Assembly: GCA_963665185.2 (NCBI GenBank)
Contig: CAXXPO010000021.1
Location: 186,001 to 250,000 of the forward strand
DNA length: 64,000 nt
DNA from: G963665185 sp963665185
Lineage (GTDB): Bacteria; Desulfobacterota; Desulfovibrionia; Desulfovibrionales; Desulfovibrionaceae
Reading direction: 5' to 3'
Shown: piece after piece, positions 26,818 through 34,810 of the stretch
Layout: each line of letters starts with the position of its first letter
Numbering within the stretch: the stretch's first letter is position 1
The notes under the pieces: model-generated
The model's database searches: none
Seen by the model: the letters and a program-made list of their open reading frames with translations, nothing else
What the model was told of the DNA's origin: nothing
Translations under genes and position numbers: made by a program

Positions 26818-28674
26818 ATGATACGTGTTCGTGTTACCGATGACGGCATGCAGGCGGATGTGTCCGAGTCGGACATGAACGCCGGACCGTTGGGGGTTGA
26901 ACATCTCATGCAGGCCCTGGACGAGGCCGGTGTTGTCGAGGGCATAGACCATGACGGCATCGCCAAGGCTATCATGTTGCACCAGGTAGGGAAAGATCCT
27001 CGGGGAACCCTTGTAGCCAGTGGGGTGCAACCTGTCGAACCACGCGACGGAACCCTCAAGCCCGCTGGAAAGTTCACACATCCCTTTTTTCGCGGCGACG
27101 TGATTGGCGAGCTGACACCTCCCGTGCAACCGGCCGTTGGTTACACCGTGACCGGCGGACAACTTCCTCCCAAAAAAATTTCACCTCCCAAGACACTTTC
27201 CGTAGGCGCGGATGGTGGCATCATTGTTGACGACTCCGGCACATTGACGGCAGCGTATTACGGATTGCTCCATGTGCAGGAGGGGGTTGTCATGCTCAAA
27301 CCGCTTGTGACTGTGTCCAAGGACAAGTTGCAGGTCCAGGCGGTGGTATATGACCATGATTCCTACGGGCGTGTGGTGACGCCGGAGCGTATTGCCGCGC
27401 TCATCCTGCCCATGAAGATCACCGCCCAGGTGGATAAACAGGCCGTGGCCAAGGCTCTGGCCAATGCGAAACGCGAGAACCGCCCGCAAAAGGTGGTTGT
27501 CTGTAGCGGCCAACCTCCGTTGGATGGCGCTGACGCCGTGTTTGATAGTCCTTTTTCCACCGACCTGACTGCCGGAATGGAATTGGAGGACGGAAGTGTG
27601 GATTATTCCGAGCGGGGAATCATCCGTTCTGTGGAAGAGGGCGATTTTTTGGGGCGCATCACATCCCAAAGCACCGGTGTGCCCGGACGCGATGTCTTCG
27701 GCAACGTCATAATGGCCAGAAACGGTGAACCTCTGGCGTTCAGGGCTGGCGAAAATGTCGTGGTCAGTGAGGATGGTCTGGAATTTCATGCCGGGACATC
27801 GGGCATGCTGATCATCAACGATACATTCATAGCCGTGTCGGAAGTCTGTGAAATTTCCGGTGACATCAGTTTTTCCACGGGGAACGTTCGGATGGACAAA
27901 GGCTCGGTGATCATCCGGGGGTCCATACGCGAGGGGTTTGTGGTCGAGAGCGCGGGGAACATCGTGGTTCATGGCTCCATTGAGGGGGCCATGGTCAGCG
28001 CCAAGGGAGATATCGAGGTTCGCGGCGGCATCACCATGAAAGACAAGGGGCTTGTACAGGCGGGGGGAAACATAAAGGCCATGTTTGCGGCCAATGCCGT
28101 GCTTCAGGCCAATGGCGACATCATCATCAACAATGAAATCGTCAATTCCAAACTGCGATGTAACGGTCGCGTGCTCGCCTCGGGCAGCAAAGGCAAGATT
28201 TTGGGGGGAGAGATACAGAGCGCCATGGGTGTTGAGGCCAAGGAGATAGGTTCACACCTGGGGGTTGTTTCGCGGGTGAGCGTGGGGTGCGATCTTAAAC
28301 GCAATGAAGAGCTGCGCGCTGAAAAGGCAAATCTGGAATCGGTGCTGGCCAAGATCGGCAAAGTCGTGGGGGATGAAGATCCTAGGGAATTGCTTGTCCG
28401 CACTCCGAAGGACAAGCGAGAAGTAATGCTCAAGCTTATCCGCACCAAGGAACGGGCTTTCGCCAAACTGGCCCAGGTGGAACTTGCCATAAATGCGGAC
28501 AATGCCGATATATGCCGCCGTATGAATGCACGTATCCGGGTGAGCAATGTCATCCATGCCGGAACGTCCATCATCCTGTACGGCAGGGGGATGCCGATTC
28601 AAAAGGATCTCAAGTTTTCCACCATATTCTTCGACCATGAAAAAGGTGGCATTTCCGTTGGCAGTTTTTCCTGA
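26818..28674 (+). CDS. FapA/DUF342 domain protein
   Basis: Cytoplasmic protein of 618 residues; ATG at 26818 with GGGGAGG at six bases. The centre (about 330-500) is the FapA beta-helix typical of DUF342 proteins: repeated short turns such as GDISFSTGNVRMDKGSVIIRG, GNIVVHGSIEGAMVSAKGDIEVRGGI and GNIKAMFAANAVLQANGDIIINNEI, ending in LGGEIQSAMGVEAKEIGS. It is followed by a coiled coil (RNEELRAEKANLESVLAKIGK) and a second conserved segment (STIFFDHEKGGISVGSF). Such proteins resemble bactofilin-like scaffolds and often lie near flagellar or chemotaxis genes; their function is not established. The N-terminal 170 residues form a separate flagellar-assembly-type domain (DUF342 N). Confidence 0.88.
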   Translation: MIRVRVTDDGMQADVSESDMNAGPLGVEHLMQALDEAGVVEGIDHDGIAKAIMLHQVGKDPRGTLVASGVQPVEPRDGTLKPAGKFTHPFFRGDVIGELTPPVQPAVGYTVTGGQLPPKKISPPKTLSVGADGGIIVDDSGTLTAAYYGLLHVQEGVVMLKPLVTVSKDKLQVQAVVYDHDSYGRVVTPERIAALILPMKITAQVDKQAVAKALANAKRENRPQKVVVCSGQPPLDGADAVFDSPFSTDLTAGMELEDGSVDYSERGIIRSVEEGDFLGRITSQSTGVPGRDVFGNVIMARNGEPLAFRAGENVVVSEDGLEFHAGTSGMLIINDTFIAVSEVCEISGDISFSTGNVRMDKGSVIIRGSIREGFVVESAGNIVVHGSIEGAMVSAKGDIEVRGGITMKDKGLVQAGGNIKAMFAANAVLQANGDIIINNEIVNSKLRCNGRVLASGSKGKILGGEIQSAMGVEAKEIGSHLGVVSRVSVGCDLKRNEELRAEKANLESVLAKIGKVVGDEDPRELLVRTPKDKREVMLKLIRTKERAFAKLAQVELAINADNADICRRMNARIRVSNVIHAGTSIILYGRGMPIQKDLKFSTIFFDHEKGGISVGSFS

Positions 28675-28720
28675 AAATGAACAGGTTGCGACGGAACGTA
28701 AATTTTCGTTGTTTTAGTGC

Positions 28721-28747
28721 TTGCCAAAGTTGCGGGGATGATATAAA
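28721..28747 (+). promoter_or_regulatory. Candidate sigma-70 promoter of the tRNA/SRP RNA unit
   Basis: TTGCCA, fifteen bases, TATAAA; the tRNA begins about 18 bp downstream. Confidence 0.45.
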
Positions 28748-28764
28748 TCTGCCCCTCGTTTCGC

Positions 28765-28855
28765 GGAGAGGTGCCCGAGCTGGCCGAAGGGGCACGATTG
28801 GAAATCGTGTGTACCGGAAACGGTACCGAGAGTTCGAATCTCTCCCTCTCCGCCA
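28765..28855 (+). tRNA. tRNA-Ser (anticodon GGA)
   Basis: 91 nt with encoded CCA. Acceptor arms GGAGAGG and CCTCTCC pair fully; the anticodon stem CACGA/TCGTG holds loop TTGGAAA (anticodon GGA); a long variable arm (GTACCG, GAAA, CGGTAC) marks a class II tRNA; the T stem is GAGAG/CTCTC with loop TTCGAAT. Confidence 0.97.
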
Positions 28856-28862
28856 TGAAATC

Positions 28863-28891
28863 AAAACGGAGTGCTCCGCACTCCGTTTTTT
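28863..28891 (+). terminator. Terminator after tRNA-Ser
   Basis: ACGGAGTGC and GCACTCCGT form a 9-bp stem with a 3-base loop and a following run of T, eight bases after the tRNA. Confidence 0.8.
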
Positions 28892-28892
28892 C

Positions 28893-28982
28893 AAGGAAGC
28901 CGGGCGGCGGAAATGCCGCCAACCCCGTCAGGCCCGAAAGGGAGCAGCGGCAACGGTTATTTTCGGGTGTCCGGTTTCCTTC
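28893..28982 (+). ncRNA. ffs: Signal recognition particle RNA (4.5S, small bacterial type)
   Basis: The apical SRP domain is plain: CCGTCAGGCCCGAAAGGGAGCAGCGG, here described by its parts GTCAGG, tetraloop-bearing CCCGAAAGGG and GAGCAGC, the Ffh-binding internal loops. The outer ends AAGGAAGCCGG and CCGGTTTCCTT pair, fixing a hairpin of about 90 nt. It lies just behind tRNA-Ser and has its own terminator. Exact ends are estimated from the pairing. Confidence 0.92.
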
Positions 28983-28985
28983 AAA

Positions 28986-29020
28986 GGCGCGAGTCTGTAG
29001 CAGGCTCGCGCTTTTTTATT
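28986..29020 (+). terminator. Terminator after SRP RNA
   Basis: GCGCGAG and CTCGCGC stem with an 11-base loop, followed by six T. Confidence 0.8.
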
Positions 29021-29077
29021 TTTATTTTCCACCATGATTTTTTGACAGACAACGCGTTCTGAACGTATTCTTGCGCC

Positions 29078-29266
29078 ATGAACACACCCGACGATTCCAC
29101 GCAGACTTCCTCCGAATCCTTGCAGACAACCTCTGCTTCCGAAGACCGCGAGCTTCACCGGGGCGGCGCATTTCCCGGATCATCCGAAAAAGCGCTGGCT
29201 GACGACATCAACCGGGTCATAGATGCTTTTTCCACGGCCTTGCAGGTGGTCAAACCTGTAAAGTGA
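29078..29266 (+). CDS. Small hypothetical protein (62 aa)
   Basis: Short acidic, Ser/Thr-rich N-terminus (PDDSTQTSSESLQTTSASED) followed by a more regular amphipathic end (EKALADDINRVIDAFSTALQVV). Base composition at third codon positions resembles coding DNA and a perfect palindrome/terminator follows 26 bp after the stop. No strong ribosome site precedes the ATG. Function unknown; it may be a real small gene. Confidence 0.5.
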   Translation: MNTPDDSTQTSSESLQTTSASEDRELHRGGAFPGSSEKALADDINRVIDAFSTALQVVKPVK

Positions 29267-29291
29267 ATATGCGCGGAGTGTCGTTTCAGCC

Positions 29292-29343
29292 ATCCAAAGC
29301 AAACACCCGGCATGAATATTCATGCCGGGTGTTTGCTTTGGAT
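29292..29343. terminator. 52-bp perfect palindrome, probable bidirectional terminator
   Basis: A 26-base arm from ATCCAAAGC to GCATGAAT is followed at once by its exact complement, with no spacer, then TTTTTT on the plus side. It separates the convergent small ORF and the Rsm22-like gene and would end both transcripts. Confidence 0.8.
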
Positions 29344-29361
29344 TTTTTAAAGAATGACAGG

Positions 29362-30498
29362 CTATACCGGGATGATCAATGCTCCCGACTTTGCGTCGGT
29401 TTCCGGTTTCTCAGGCCATTTGGGGGTTACCAGCTGTCCGGGAGAAGCCGCGGGGGCTGTGCTGGTCAGGAGCACCCGGCCCTTGCCGGAACAGCCGTAT
29501 TGTCCGTTGGCCGTTGGCAGGCGGAATTCCTTGGATACAATCCGTATTGATTTGGGGTCGTGTCCAAAAGCCTTTGCATTTTCTTTCCGGCCCGCAAGGA
29601 TGAAGCTCAGGCTCAGGCCTGTTTTTTCCAGCCCCGCCTGTCCCGATAGCTTTTTCAGCCAGCCTGGTGCGTCTGCTGCGTTGAGCGGAAAGTGGCACCA
29701 TGCGCTGAGGCCCGTGCCGGGCATGGGGCACTCGCCATGGTGCGGACATGGCGAGTGGATCCCGAAGCCCCGTTCCAGAAGCGTTTCCCGAAAGCGCACC
29801 ATCCCGCGTGCCGCCAGCCGGGTTCCCGGCTCCACGATCAGAATCTGTCCGTTCATATCCAACATGGCCGAGAGTTTGTTGCCCAGCCTGTCCAACGTGT
29901 CGTCCAGAGGACGTTTGGAGTGCGGGGAGTGGATTTCATTGAGCACATTGGCCATGATGATCAGCTGCGCCTTGCAATGGGGAGGTTGCAGGGCCGGACT
30001 GCGATGGGTCACAATGTGCCAGGGGGATTTCGGCGCCAGGGCGGTGAACAGGTCCTTGCCGGTCTTGAGGATTCGTCCTCCCTTGTCCAGGCAATGCCAG
30101 GTCATTGGGGTGTTGCGAAGATCCGGCCTGGCGATCCACAATGCCTGCACCGCGGTCAACGGCCCTGCTCCCAGGTCCAGGACAACGCTGTCAGCGGGGA
30201 GATTCAACTGAAGCCCCTGGAACAGCCGGGCCAGTCGCAGAAGGTTCCAGGGCAGAAAATAGTGGCAGTAGGCGGCTATGGTTTCGGGGCGTCCCATGTA
30301 GTCGGGACGGAAGTCGCTGCCGCGTTCCATGGTCAGGGAGCGCGACAGGTCACGAATGCCGCCAGGCAGCAGGCGCAGATGTTTTGCCTGCATGGGCAGG
30401 GCGTGTTTGAGAACGGCGTGGTATCTCTCCAAAAGAGCGGCCGCATCCTTGGAGAGGCTGGGGAAAAGTCGGGTCGGCTGAGGCAATGTATCAGACAT
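29362..30498 (-). CDS. Rsm22-like (mitochondrial ribosomal small subunit) methyltransferase family protein
   Basis: Predicted SAM-dependent RNA methyltransferase of 378 residues. The start at 30498 (MSDTLPQPTR) overlaps the upstream gene's stop by eight bases. It shows YMGRPETIAAYCHYFLPWN near residue 68, motif I VVLDLGAGPLTA near 112, and in the C-terminal half the cysteine/histidine group CPHHGECPM with an upstream RFRETLLERGFG, the metal-binding signature of Rsm22 proteins (an Fe-S cluster in the mitochondrial homologue). Members act in small-ribosomal-subunit assembly. The overlap with a RACE protein is odd; the two have no known shared pathway. Confidence 0.85.
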   Translation of the reverse strand: MSDTLPQPTRLFPSLSKDAAALLERYHAVLKHALPMQAKHLRLLPGGIRDLSRSLTMERGSDFRPDYMGRPETIAAYCHYFLPWNLLRLARLFQGLQLNLPADSVVLDLGAGPLTAVQALWIARPDLRNTPMTWHCLDKGGRILKTGKDLFTALAPKSPWHIVTHRSPALQPPHCKAQLIIMANVLNEIHSPHSKRPLDDTLDRLGNKLSAMLDMNGQILIVEPGTRLAARGMVRFRETLLERGFGIHSPCPHHGECPMPGTGLSAWCHFPLNAADAPGWLKKLSGQAGLEKTGLSLSFILAGRKENAKAFGHDPKSIRIVSKEFRLPTANGQYGCSGKGRVLLTSTAPAASPGQLVTPKWPEKPETDAKSGALIIPV

Positions 30499-32119
30499 AG
30501 GTAAACCGCATGCGTTGAAGGTAAAGGTCGCCAAATTCGGCATCGCCTGCCAGTTCCAGAGTACGGCAATGACGGGCCATATGCCGTACCCACTCCCTTG
30601 CACCATGATCGCGGCACAGCAGGCGTGCTCCGTCCAGGGAAGTGTTGCCGACGGGAATGATTCGTTTCGATAAAACCTGCGGCAGAAACCCGAGCCTGAT
30701 CATGTCTTCGGGCCGGACGTGCATGCCCATGTTGCCGGCCAGAAAAACTGAGGACAGGTCGGCGGGCCGCAGTTCCGCCGCATCCAGCAGGCTGGATACG
30801 GCCAGATTGAAAGCCGCTTTGACCTTGAGCATCTCTTCCACATCCGCGGCATACAGGGCCATGCCATCGGGCAGGGCAAGGTATGCTTCACCCTTGTTCT
30901 TGTCCAGCCCGGAAAGCAGCCGGGCGGCCAGAGGGCCTGTTTCCGGGGTGAAGCGTCCATGGCTGTCCAGACAGCGGGCCGTGAGCAGACCGGAAAGCAG
31001 TGAAAGATATCCCGTGCCGGTGATTCCCGTGGCCCGTGCCGACGCTTTGTTGCATTGCGTGGCGGGCAGGGTACTGCCGGGGGTGGCCGGGAAGGAGACG
31101 TGGGATGTATAGAGGCGGGGAACGAGTCCTGCCGGGGTCAGGTCGAATCCGGTGATGGTTCCCGGTTCGGCCATGGCGCCATGCGGGAAGCCCACTCCTT
31201 CCAAGGCCGGTCCCAGCGGGACGCTGCATGCCAGGAAGTCGTTTTCGGACAAAGCCAGGATGAACTCGCCGTTGGTTCCCATGTCGGCCAGGAGGAGGGG
31301 GAATTTTGGCGGAAGCCCGTCTTGCTGTGCAGAGCCTCCGGTATATAGGAGTGAGGTCAGTCCCGCACTCAGATCCGCCCCGACAAAGGGCGAGAGCAGG
31401 GGAGGTATGTAACAGGGGGGCAGGGCAGGGAGTGTCGTTTCGTCGGTGTCGCCCGTGTGGACCAGTTTGTAGGGCGCGGAAGCCAGGCGGGATACATCCA
31501 GCCCCATCAGCAGGTGGATCATGGCCGGGTTGCCGGTGACGCACAGGGCGTGGACCGGGCCGTGGGTGCTGAGAATGTTCTGCACGCTGCGCAGCACAAC
31601 GGATTGCAGGACATCCGGCCCCTCGCGCAGGGCAAAGGCAAGACGTGACATGACTTCGCTGCCCGCACCGAACTGGGGGTTGAGTTCCCGGCCTTGGGCC
31701 ACGATTTCCCCGTGGTGCTCCACGGCCCACTCCACGGTTGTGGTGCCCAGGTCCACTGCCAGCATTTTTTCCACTGTTTTCAGGGCGGGTGCGGCGGCTT
31801 TGTCTTGTTCCTCCGGTATGGGGATGGGAAACACTGAATCAAGGGTGATGGTTCCGTTTTCCGGAGCCGGGTGCAGGCAGGCCAACCGTACTCCGAGAGC
31901 GAGTTTGTCGGCTGCAATGCGTTTGTGGTCGCTTCCCAGAGGAGGGGGAGCAGGTGCAAAGTGCGCGGCGCATTGTCCGCAACGCCCCATGCCCGCACAC
32001 AATGGACGTGAAGGCAGAAGACCTGCCAGATACAGAGCCTCGGTGCAGGTCTGGCCCTTGCGGGCGGTGACCAGCCGGGTATCGCCCCGGGCATCTACGG
32101 CATGGAAGGAAAACTTCAT
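30491..32119 (-). CDS. RACE-type corrinoid-activation protein (2Fe-2S / ASKHA, DUF4445)
   Basis: Probable reductive activator of a corrinoid protein, 542 residues. I start at 32119 (MKFSFHAVD), which begins a normal 2Fe-2S ferredoxin fold, after ACAGGA. The ferredoxin part (1-100) has PLCAGMGRCGQC and a later LACLHP cysteine. The rest is the large actin-like module: LAVDLGTTTVEWAV phosphate loop, PQFGAGSEVMSRL, LADMGTNGEFIL and a C-terminal VFLAGNMGMHVRPEDMIRLGFLP. Such proteins use ATP and a 2Fe-2S cluster to return inactive Co(II) corrinoid to Co(I) in methyltransferase systems. No corrinoid methyltransferase lies in the window, so its partner is elsewhere. Confidence 0.88.
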   Translation of the reverse strand: MKFSFHAVDARGDTRLVTARKGQTCTEALYLAGLLPSRPLCAGMGRCGQCAAHFAPAPPPLGSDHKRIAADKLALGVRLACLHPAPENGTITLDSVFPIPIPEEQDKAAAPALKTVEKMLAVDLGTTTVEWAVEHHGEIVAQGRELNPQFGAGSEVMSRLAFALREGPDVLQSVVLRSVQNILSTHGPVHALCVTGNPAMIHLLMGLDVSRLASAPYKLVHTGDTDETTLPALPPCYIPPLLSPFVGADLSAGLTSLLYTGGSAQQDGLPPKFPLLLADMGTNGEFILALSENDFLACSVPLGPALEGVGFPHGAMAEPGTITGFDLTPAGLVPRLYTSHVSFPATPGSTLPATQCNKASARATGITGTGYLSLLSGLLTARCLDSHGRFTPETGPLAARLLSGLDKNKGEAYLALPDGMALYAADVEEMLKVKAAFNLAVSSLLDAAELRPADLSSVFLAGNMGMHVRPEDMIRLGFLPQVLSKRIIPVGNTSLDGARLLCRDHGAREWVRHMARHCRTLELAGDAEFGDLYLQRMRFTYV

Positions 32120-32526
32120 TTCAGGGTCCTGTCGGGCTGTGTCCGGGCAGTGGCTTGCCAGACTGTTGAGAAACGCATGATAGCCGCGTTGCGGCAAAAA
32201 CGTGCAAGTCATCGCATACCAGGGCGTCCGCGTCCGTCTGCATTTTTTCCGTGCCTTGCTCCCGGATTTTTTTGGACAGCCTGTGTCCTTTTTGTTGTTC
32301 AATGGACTGTCCCATGTCCTGCCTGTCATTGACGGTATTCATCATGCTGGCGCATTCCTATTTTGGCAAGTTGAACCCATTCCTCAATTTGGACAAAATC
32401 ACAGGGGAAGGCCAGTATTCCCTCCTCGTGTTGTTTTTGCCATGCATTTGGCAAACTCCGCCTTGACTCGGCCTGGACAACGCCTATGTAATGGATACAC
32501 AACGAGTTGACGCAAAGGAGATATCA

Positions 32527-32763
32527 ATGGCGCTTGAAGAAAGGTTTTGCCCCCACTGCAAGCAAAAGCTTGAGCCTTGGATTGCACCGCCCGAGACATG
32601 GTGGGGTGAGATTTTGGTGTGCAACAATAACGAGTGTCCTTATTATAAGGACTCGGACAAGACCATTTACAACAAACGCAGCGATTCCAGGCTGGGAACC
32701 CGTTATGCCGAGGATCCCGGCAATGGATATAAACCCTTCAACCTGCTCAGCTGGTGTCCCTAG
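32527..32763 (+). CDS. Small zinc-ribbon-like protein
   Basis: A 78-residue protein with a good ribosome site (AAGGAG) before the ATG at 32527. The N-terminus has CPHC at residues 7-10 and CNNNECPYY near 33, a four-cysteine zinc-ribbon pattern; the middle holds WIAPPETWWGEILVC. The tail RLGTRYAEDPGNGYKPFNLLSW is not familiar. Similar proteins occur in deltaproteobacteria as single genes. Function unknown. A strong terminator follows 48 bp downstream. Confidence 0.8.
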   Translation: MALEERFCPHCKQKLEPWIAPPETWWGEILVCNNNECPYYKDSDKTIYNKRSDSRLGTRYAEDPGNGYKPFNLLSWCP

Positions 32764-32810
32764 CAGGCTGTGAAAAATTCATGCGCTCGAGGGACCTTGT
32801 TCGACACATC

Positions 32811-32843
32811 AGGCCTTTCGGTTTTTCCCGAAAGGCCTTTTTT
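32811..32843 (+). terminator. Terminator after the zinc-ribbon gene
   Basis: GGCCTTTCGG and CCGAAAGGCC form a 10-bp stem with a short T-rich loop and a following six T. Confidence 0.9.
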
Positions 32844-32982
32844 GCGGTAGTTCAATGATTTAAGTAAGGTATATCTTTCCGTTTGGTCATGCCATTTGAC
32901 ATTCACGTCATCTAGGCAATAGGTTGAAATATGACGGAGTGGCTGCCATTTCCAGGAATCCATCTATCTCAACAGGCTGTTT

Positions 32983-34476
32983 ATGGACCTGCTGTACAGT
33001 AATACCCTTGTTCTGATCATTGTGGCACTGGCTGTGCTGTTTGCCATTGTGATGGTCCTGGCGGCAAGCGATGTGGTGCGAACCGCCCTTAAAACCCTGA
33101 TCCGCGGAATTTTCGGTCTGGATGGAAAGCAAGACCGCCATGGGGGGCAGGGAGGGGACTCCTACCGGTCCTGTCATAGTCATCAGACAAAAAAACATGA
33201 TAATTCGACGCATTATGTGGACATGTCAAAGAAGATCGTCCAATTCATGGGGGCATCGCCTTGCGTCGCAAACGCTGAAGCGTCGACCGATTCCACCTAT
33301 GCAACGAAACAGGAAACGGCTGATGGTGACAACGACGTTATCGACGGCGAAATCGTGGAGCCACACATCGTCCCGGTAAAAACATTGCAAGACGCCTGGA
33401 GCTCTTTATCCCGGCCGTCGGCATCTTTGCCGCCTGCATATGAACGGCCGCCCATACCCGTGGAGTTGGATGAGGAACGCTACGGTTTTATCCGTAATGA
33501 CGGGCAGGTGGCCATCGCCCCGTTGTTCGAGTACGCCGAAGGTTTTTCCGAAGGGCTTGCCCCCGTGGTTTCCGGCGGGCGCTATGGGTATATTGATGTG
33601 GAGGGGGATTGGAGCATTCGTCCCGCGTTTGAAGATGCCGGCCCCTTTTCCGAAGGACTGGCGGCCGCCATGTTGGACAAGAAATACGGGTACATCGATT
33701 ATACTGGGCAAATGGTCGTAACCGCCCGTTTCGAAGAGGCGGGACGTTTCAGCCAGGGCGTTGCCGCCGTGCGTACCGGGGGAAAATACGGATACATCGA
33801 CCGCAAGGGGCGGTTCGCCATCGATCCGGTCTATGATTACGCCGGGATTTTTGTGGATGGCAAGGCCCCGGTTATGCGCGATATGGAGTGCGGCTACATA
33901 AGTCTTATGGGGGAAGTGGACTTCATGCCTCCCCGTTCATGTGGAGGAGATTTTGCCCAGGCTCTTGCTCCCGTGAGGTTCGGGGGGAAGTATGGTTATA
34001 TCCTGCTGAACGGCAAGGTCGTCATCAAGGCTCAATTCGATGAAGCGTATCATTTCAGTGAAGGGCTGGCGAGGGTTCGCGTCGATCAGAAGTGGGGCTA
34101 CATCGACATGTACGGCGCATTTGTCGTCAAGCCGACGTTTGCCTTGGCGGGGGACTTTTCCGAGGATCTTGCCCCCGCCTGCATGGACGACGGCAAGTGG
34201 GGATTCATTAATTCCAAAGGGCGTTTTTCCATCAAGCCGCAATGGCCATGGGCTGGCCGGTTTTCCGGGGGGCTTGCCCGAATTCGCAAGGAAGCGAGGT
34301 ACGGGTATGTCAATCCATTGGGAGAGCTCGTCATCCCCGCCACCTACGACGCCGCCGAAGACTTTCGCAACGATTTGGCCCTGGTTCGGCACGGTGTGGA
34401 CAGCTTTTATATCGACATGGAAAATACCTTGATTTGCAAGATCCCCGGAAAACTCATGGATAAAATGGAAAGATAG
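32983..34476 (+). CDS. Membrane-anchored WG-repeat protein
   Basis: 497 residues. An N-terminal membrane helix (LVLIIVALAVLFAIVMVLAA, residues 8-27) is followed by a low-complexity linker (about 45-150) and then nine to ten WG-type repeats of about 33 residues, each with a core like KYGYIDRKGRFAIDPVYDYAG: YGFI, YGYI, YGYI, YGYI, CGYI, YGYI, WGYI, WGFI and YGYV. The repeats should form a beta-propeller-like or solenoid binding surface facing the periplasm or, if the helix is an anchor with inside C-terminus, the cytoplasm. WG-repeat proteins are widespread; role unknown. The ribosome site at 32983 is weak; ATG at 33223 would remove the membrane helix. Confidence 0.85.
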   Translation: MDLLYSNTLVLIIVALAVLFAIVMVLAASDVVRTALKTLIRGIFGLDGKQDRHGGQGGDSYRSCHSHQTKKHDNSTHYVDMSKKIVQFMGASPCVANAEASTDSTYATKQETADGDNDVIDGEIVEPHIVPVKTLQDAWSSLSRPSASLPPAYERPPIPVELDEERYGFIRNDGQVAIAPLFEYAEGFSEGLAPVVSGGRYGYIDVEGDWSIRPAFEDAGPFSEGLAAAMLDKKYGYIDYTGQMVVTARFEEAGRFSQGVAAVRTGGKYGYIDRKGRFAIDPVYDYAGIFVDGKAPVMRDMECGYISLMGEVDFMPPRSCGGDFAQALAPVRFGGKYGYILLNGKVVIKAQFDEAYHFSEGLARVRVDQKWGYIDMYGAFVVKPTFALAGDFSEDLAPACMDDGKWGFINSKGRFSIKPQWPWAGRFSGGLARIRKEARYGYVNPLGELVIPATYDAAEDFRNDLALVRHGVDSFYIDMENTLICKIPGKLMDKMER

Positions 34477-34705
34477 GAAAGAGAGTAGTACGCAGGGGGA
34501 AGTCTTTTTCGTGAGTGGGAAGGGATGTCACTGCGGTCTGAAGCGGCGTGAGGCGGACAGGAGCATTTTTTTCGTATCCGGTGGGGCAATAACATTCCGT
34601 CCTTTGCGTGTCCGGGCAGGGCGGGATTAATTTCGTGTGTTCCCTGCCTTTCTCAAAGACAACTCGTCGTCATCTTCGTCCGAAGATGCCCCGCGGGACA
34701 GGTTT

Positions 34706-34744
34706 AAAAAAGCCCTGGCAGCGTCGTGCGTTGCCAGGGCTTTG
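34706..34744 (-). terminator. Terminator after the M23 peptidase gene
   Basis: On the minus strand AAAGCCCTGGCA and TGCCAGGGCTTT form a 12-bp stem followed by a T-run, about 70 bp after the stop at 34811. Confidence 0.8.
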
Positions 34745-34810
34745 AAAGTGCTGTCTGAATAAAAGTTTTGCGACAGAGGGGGAGACGCTTCAGATTCGAG
34801 CTGAAACCGC

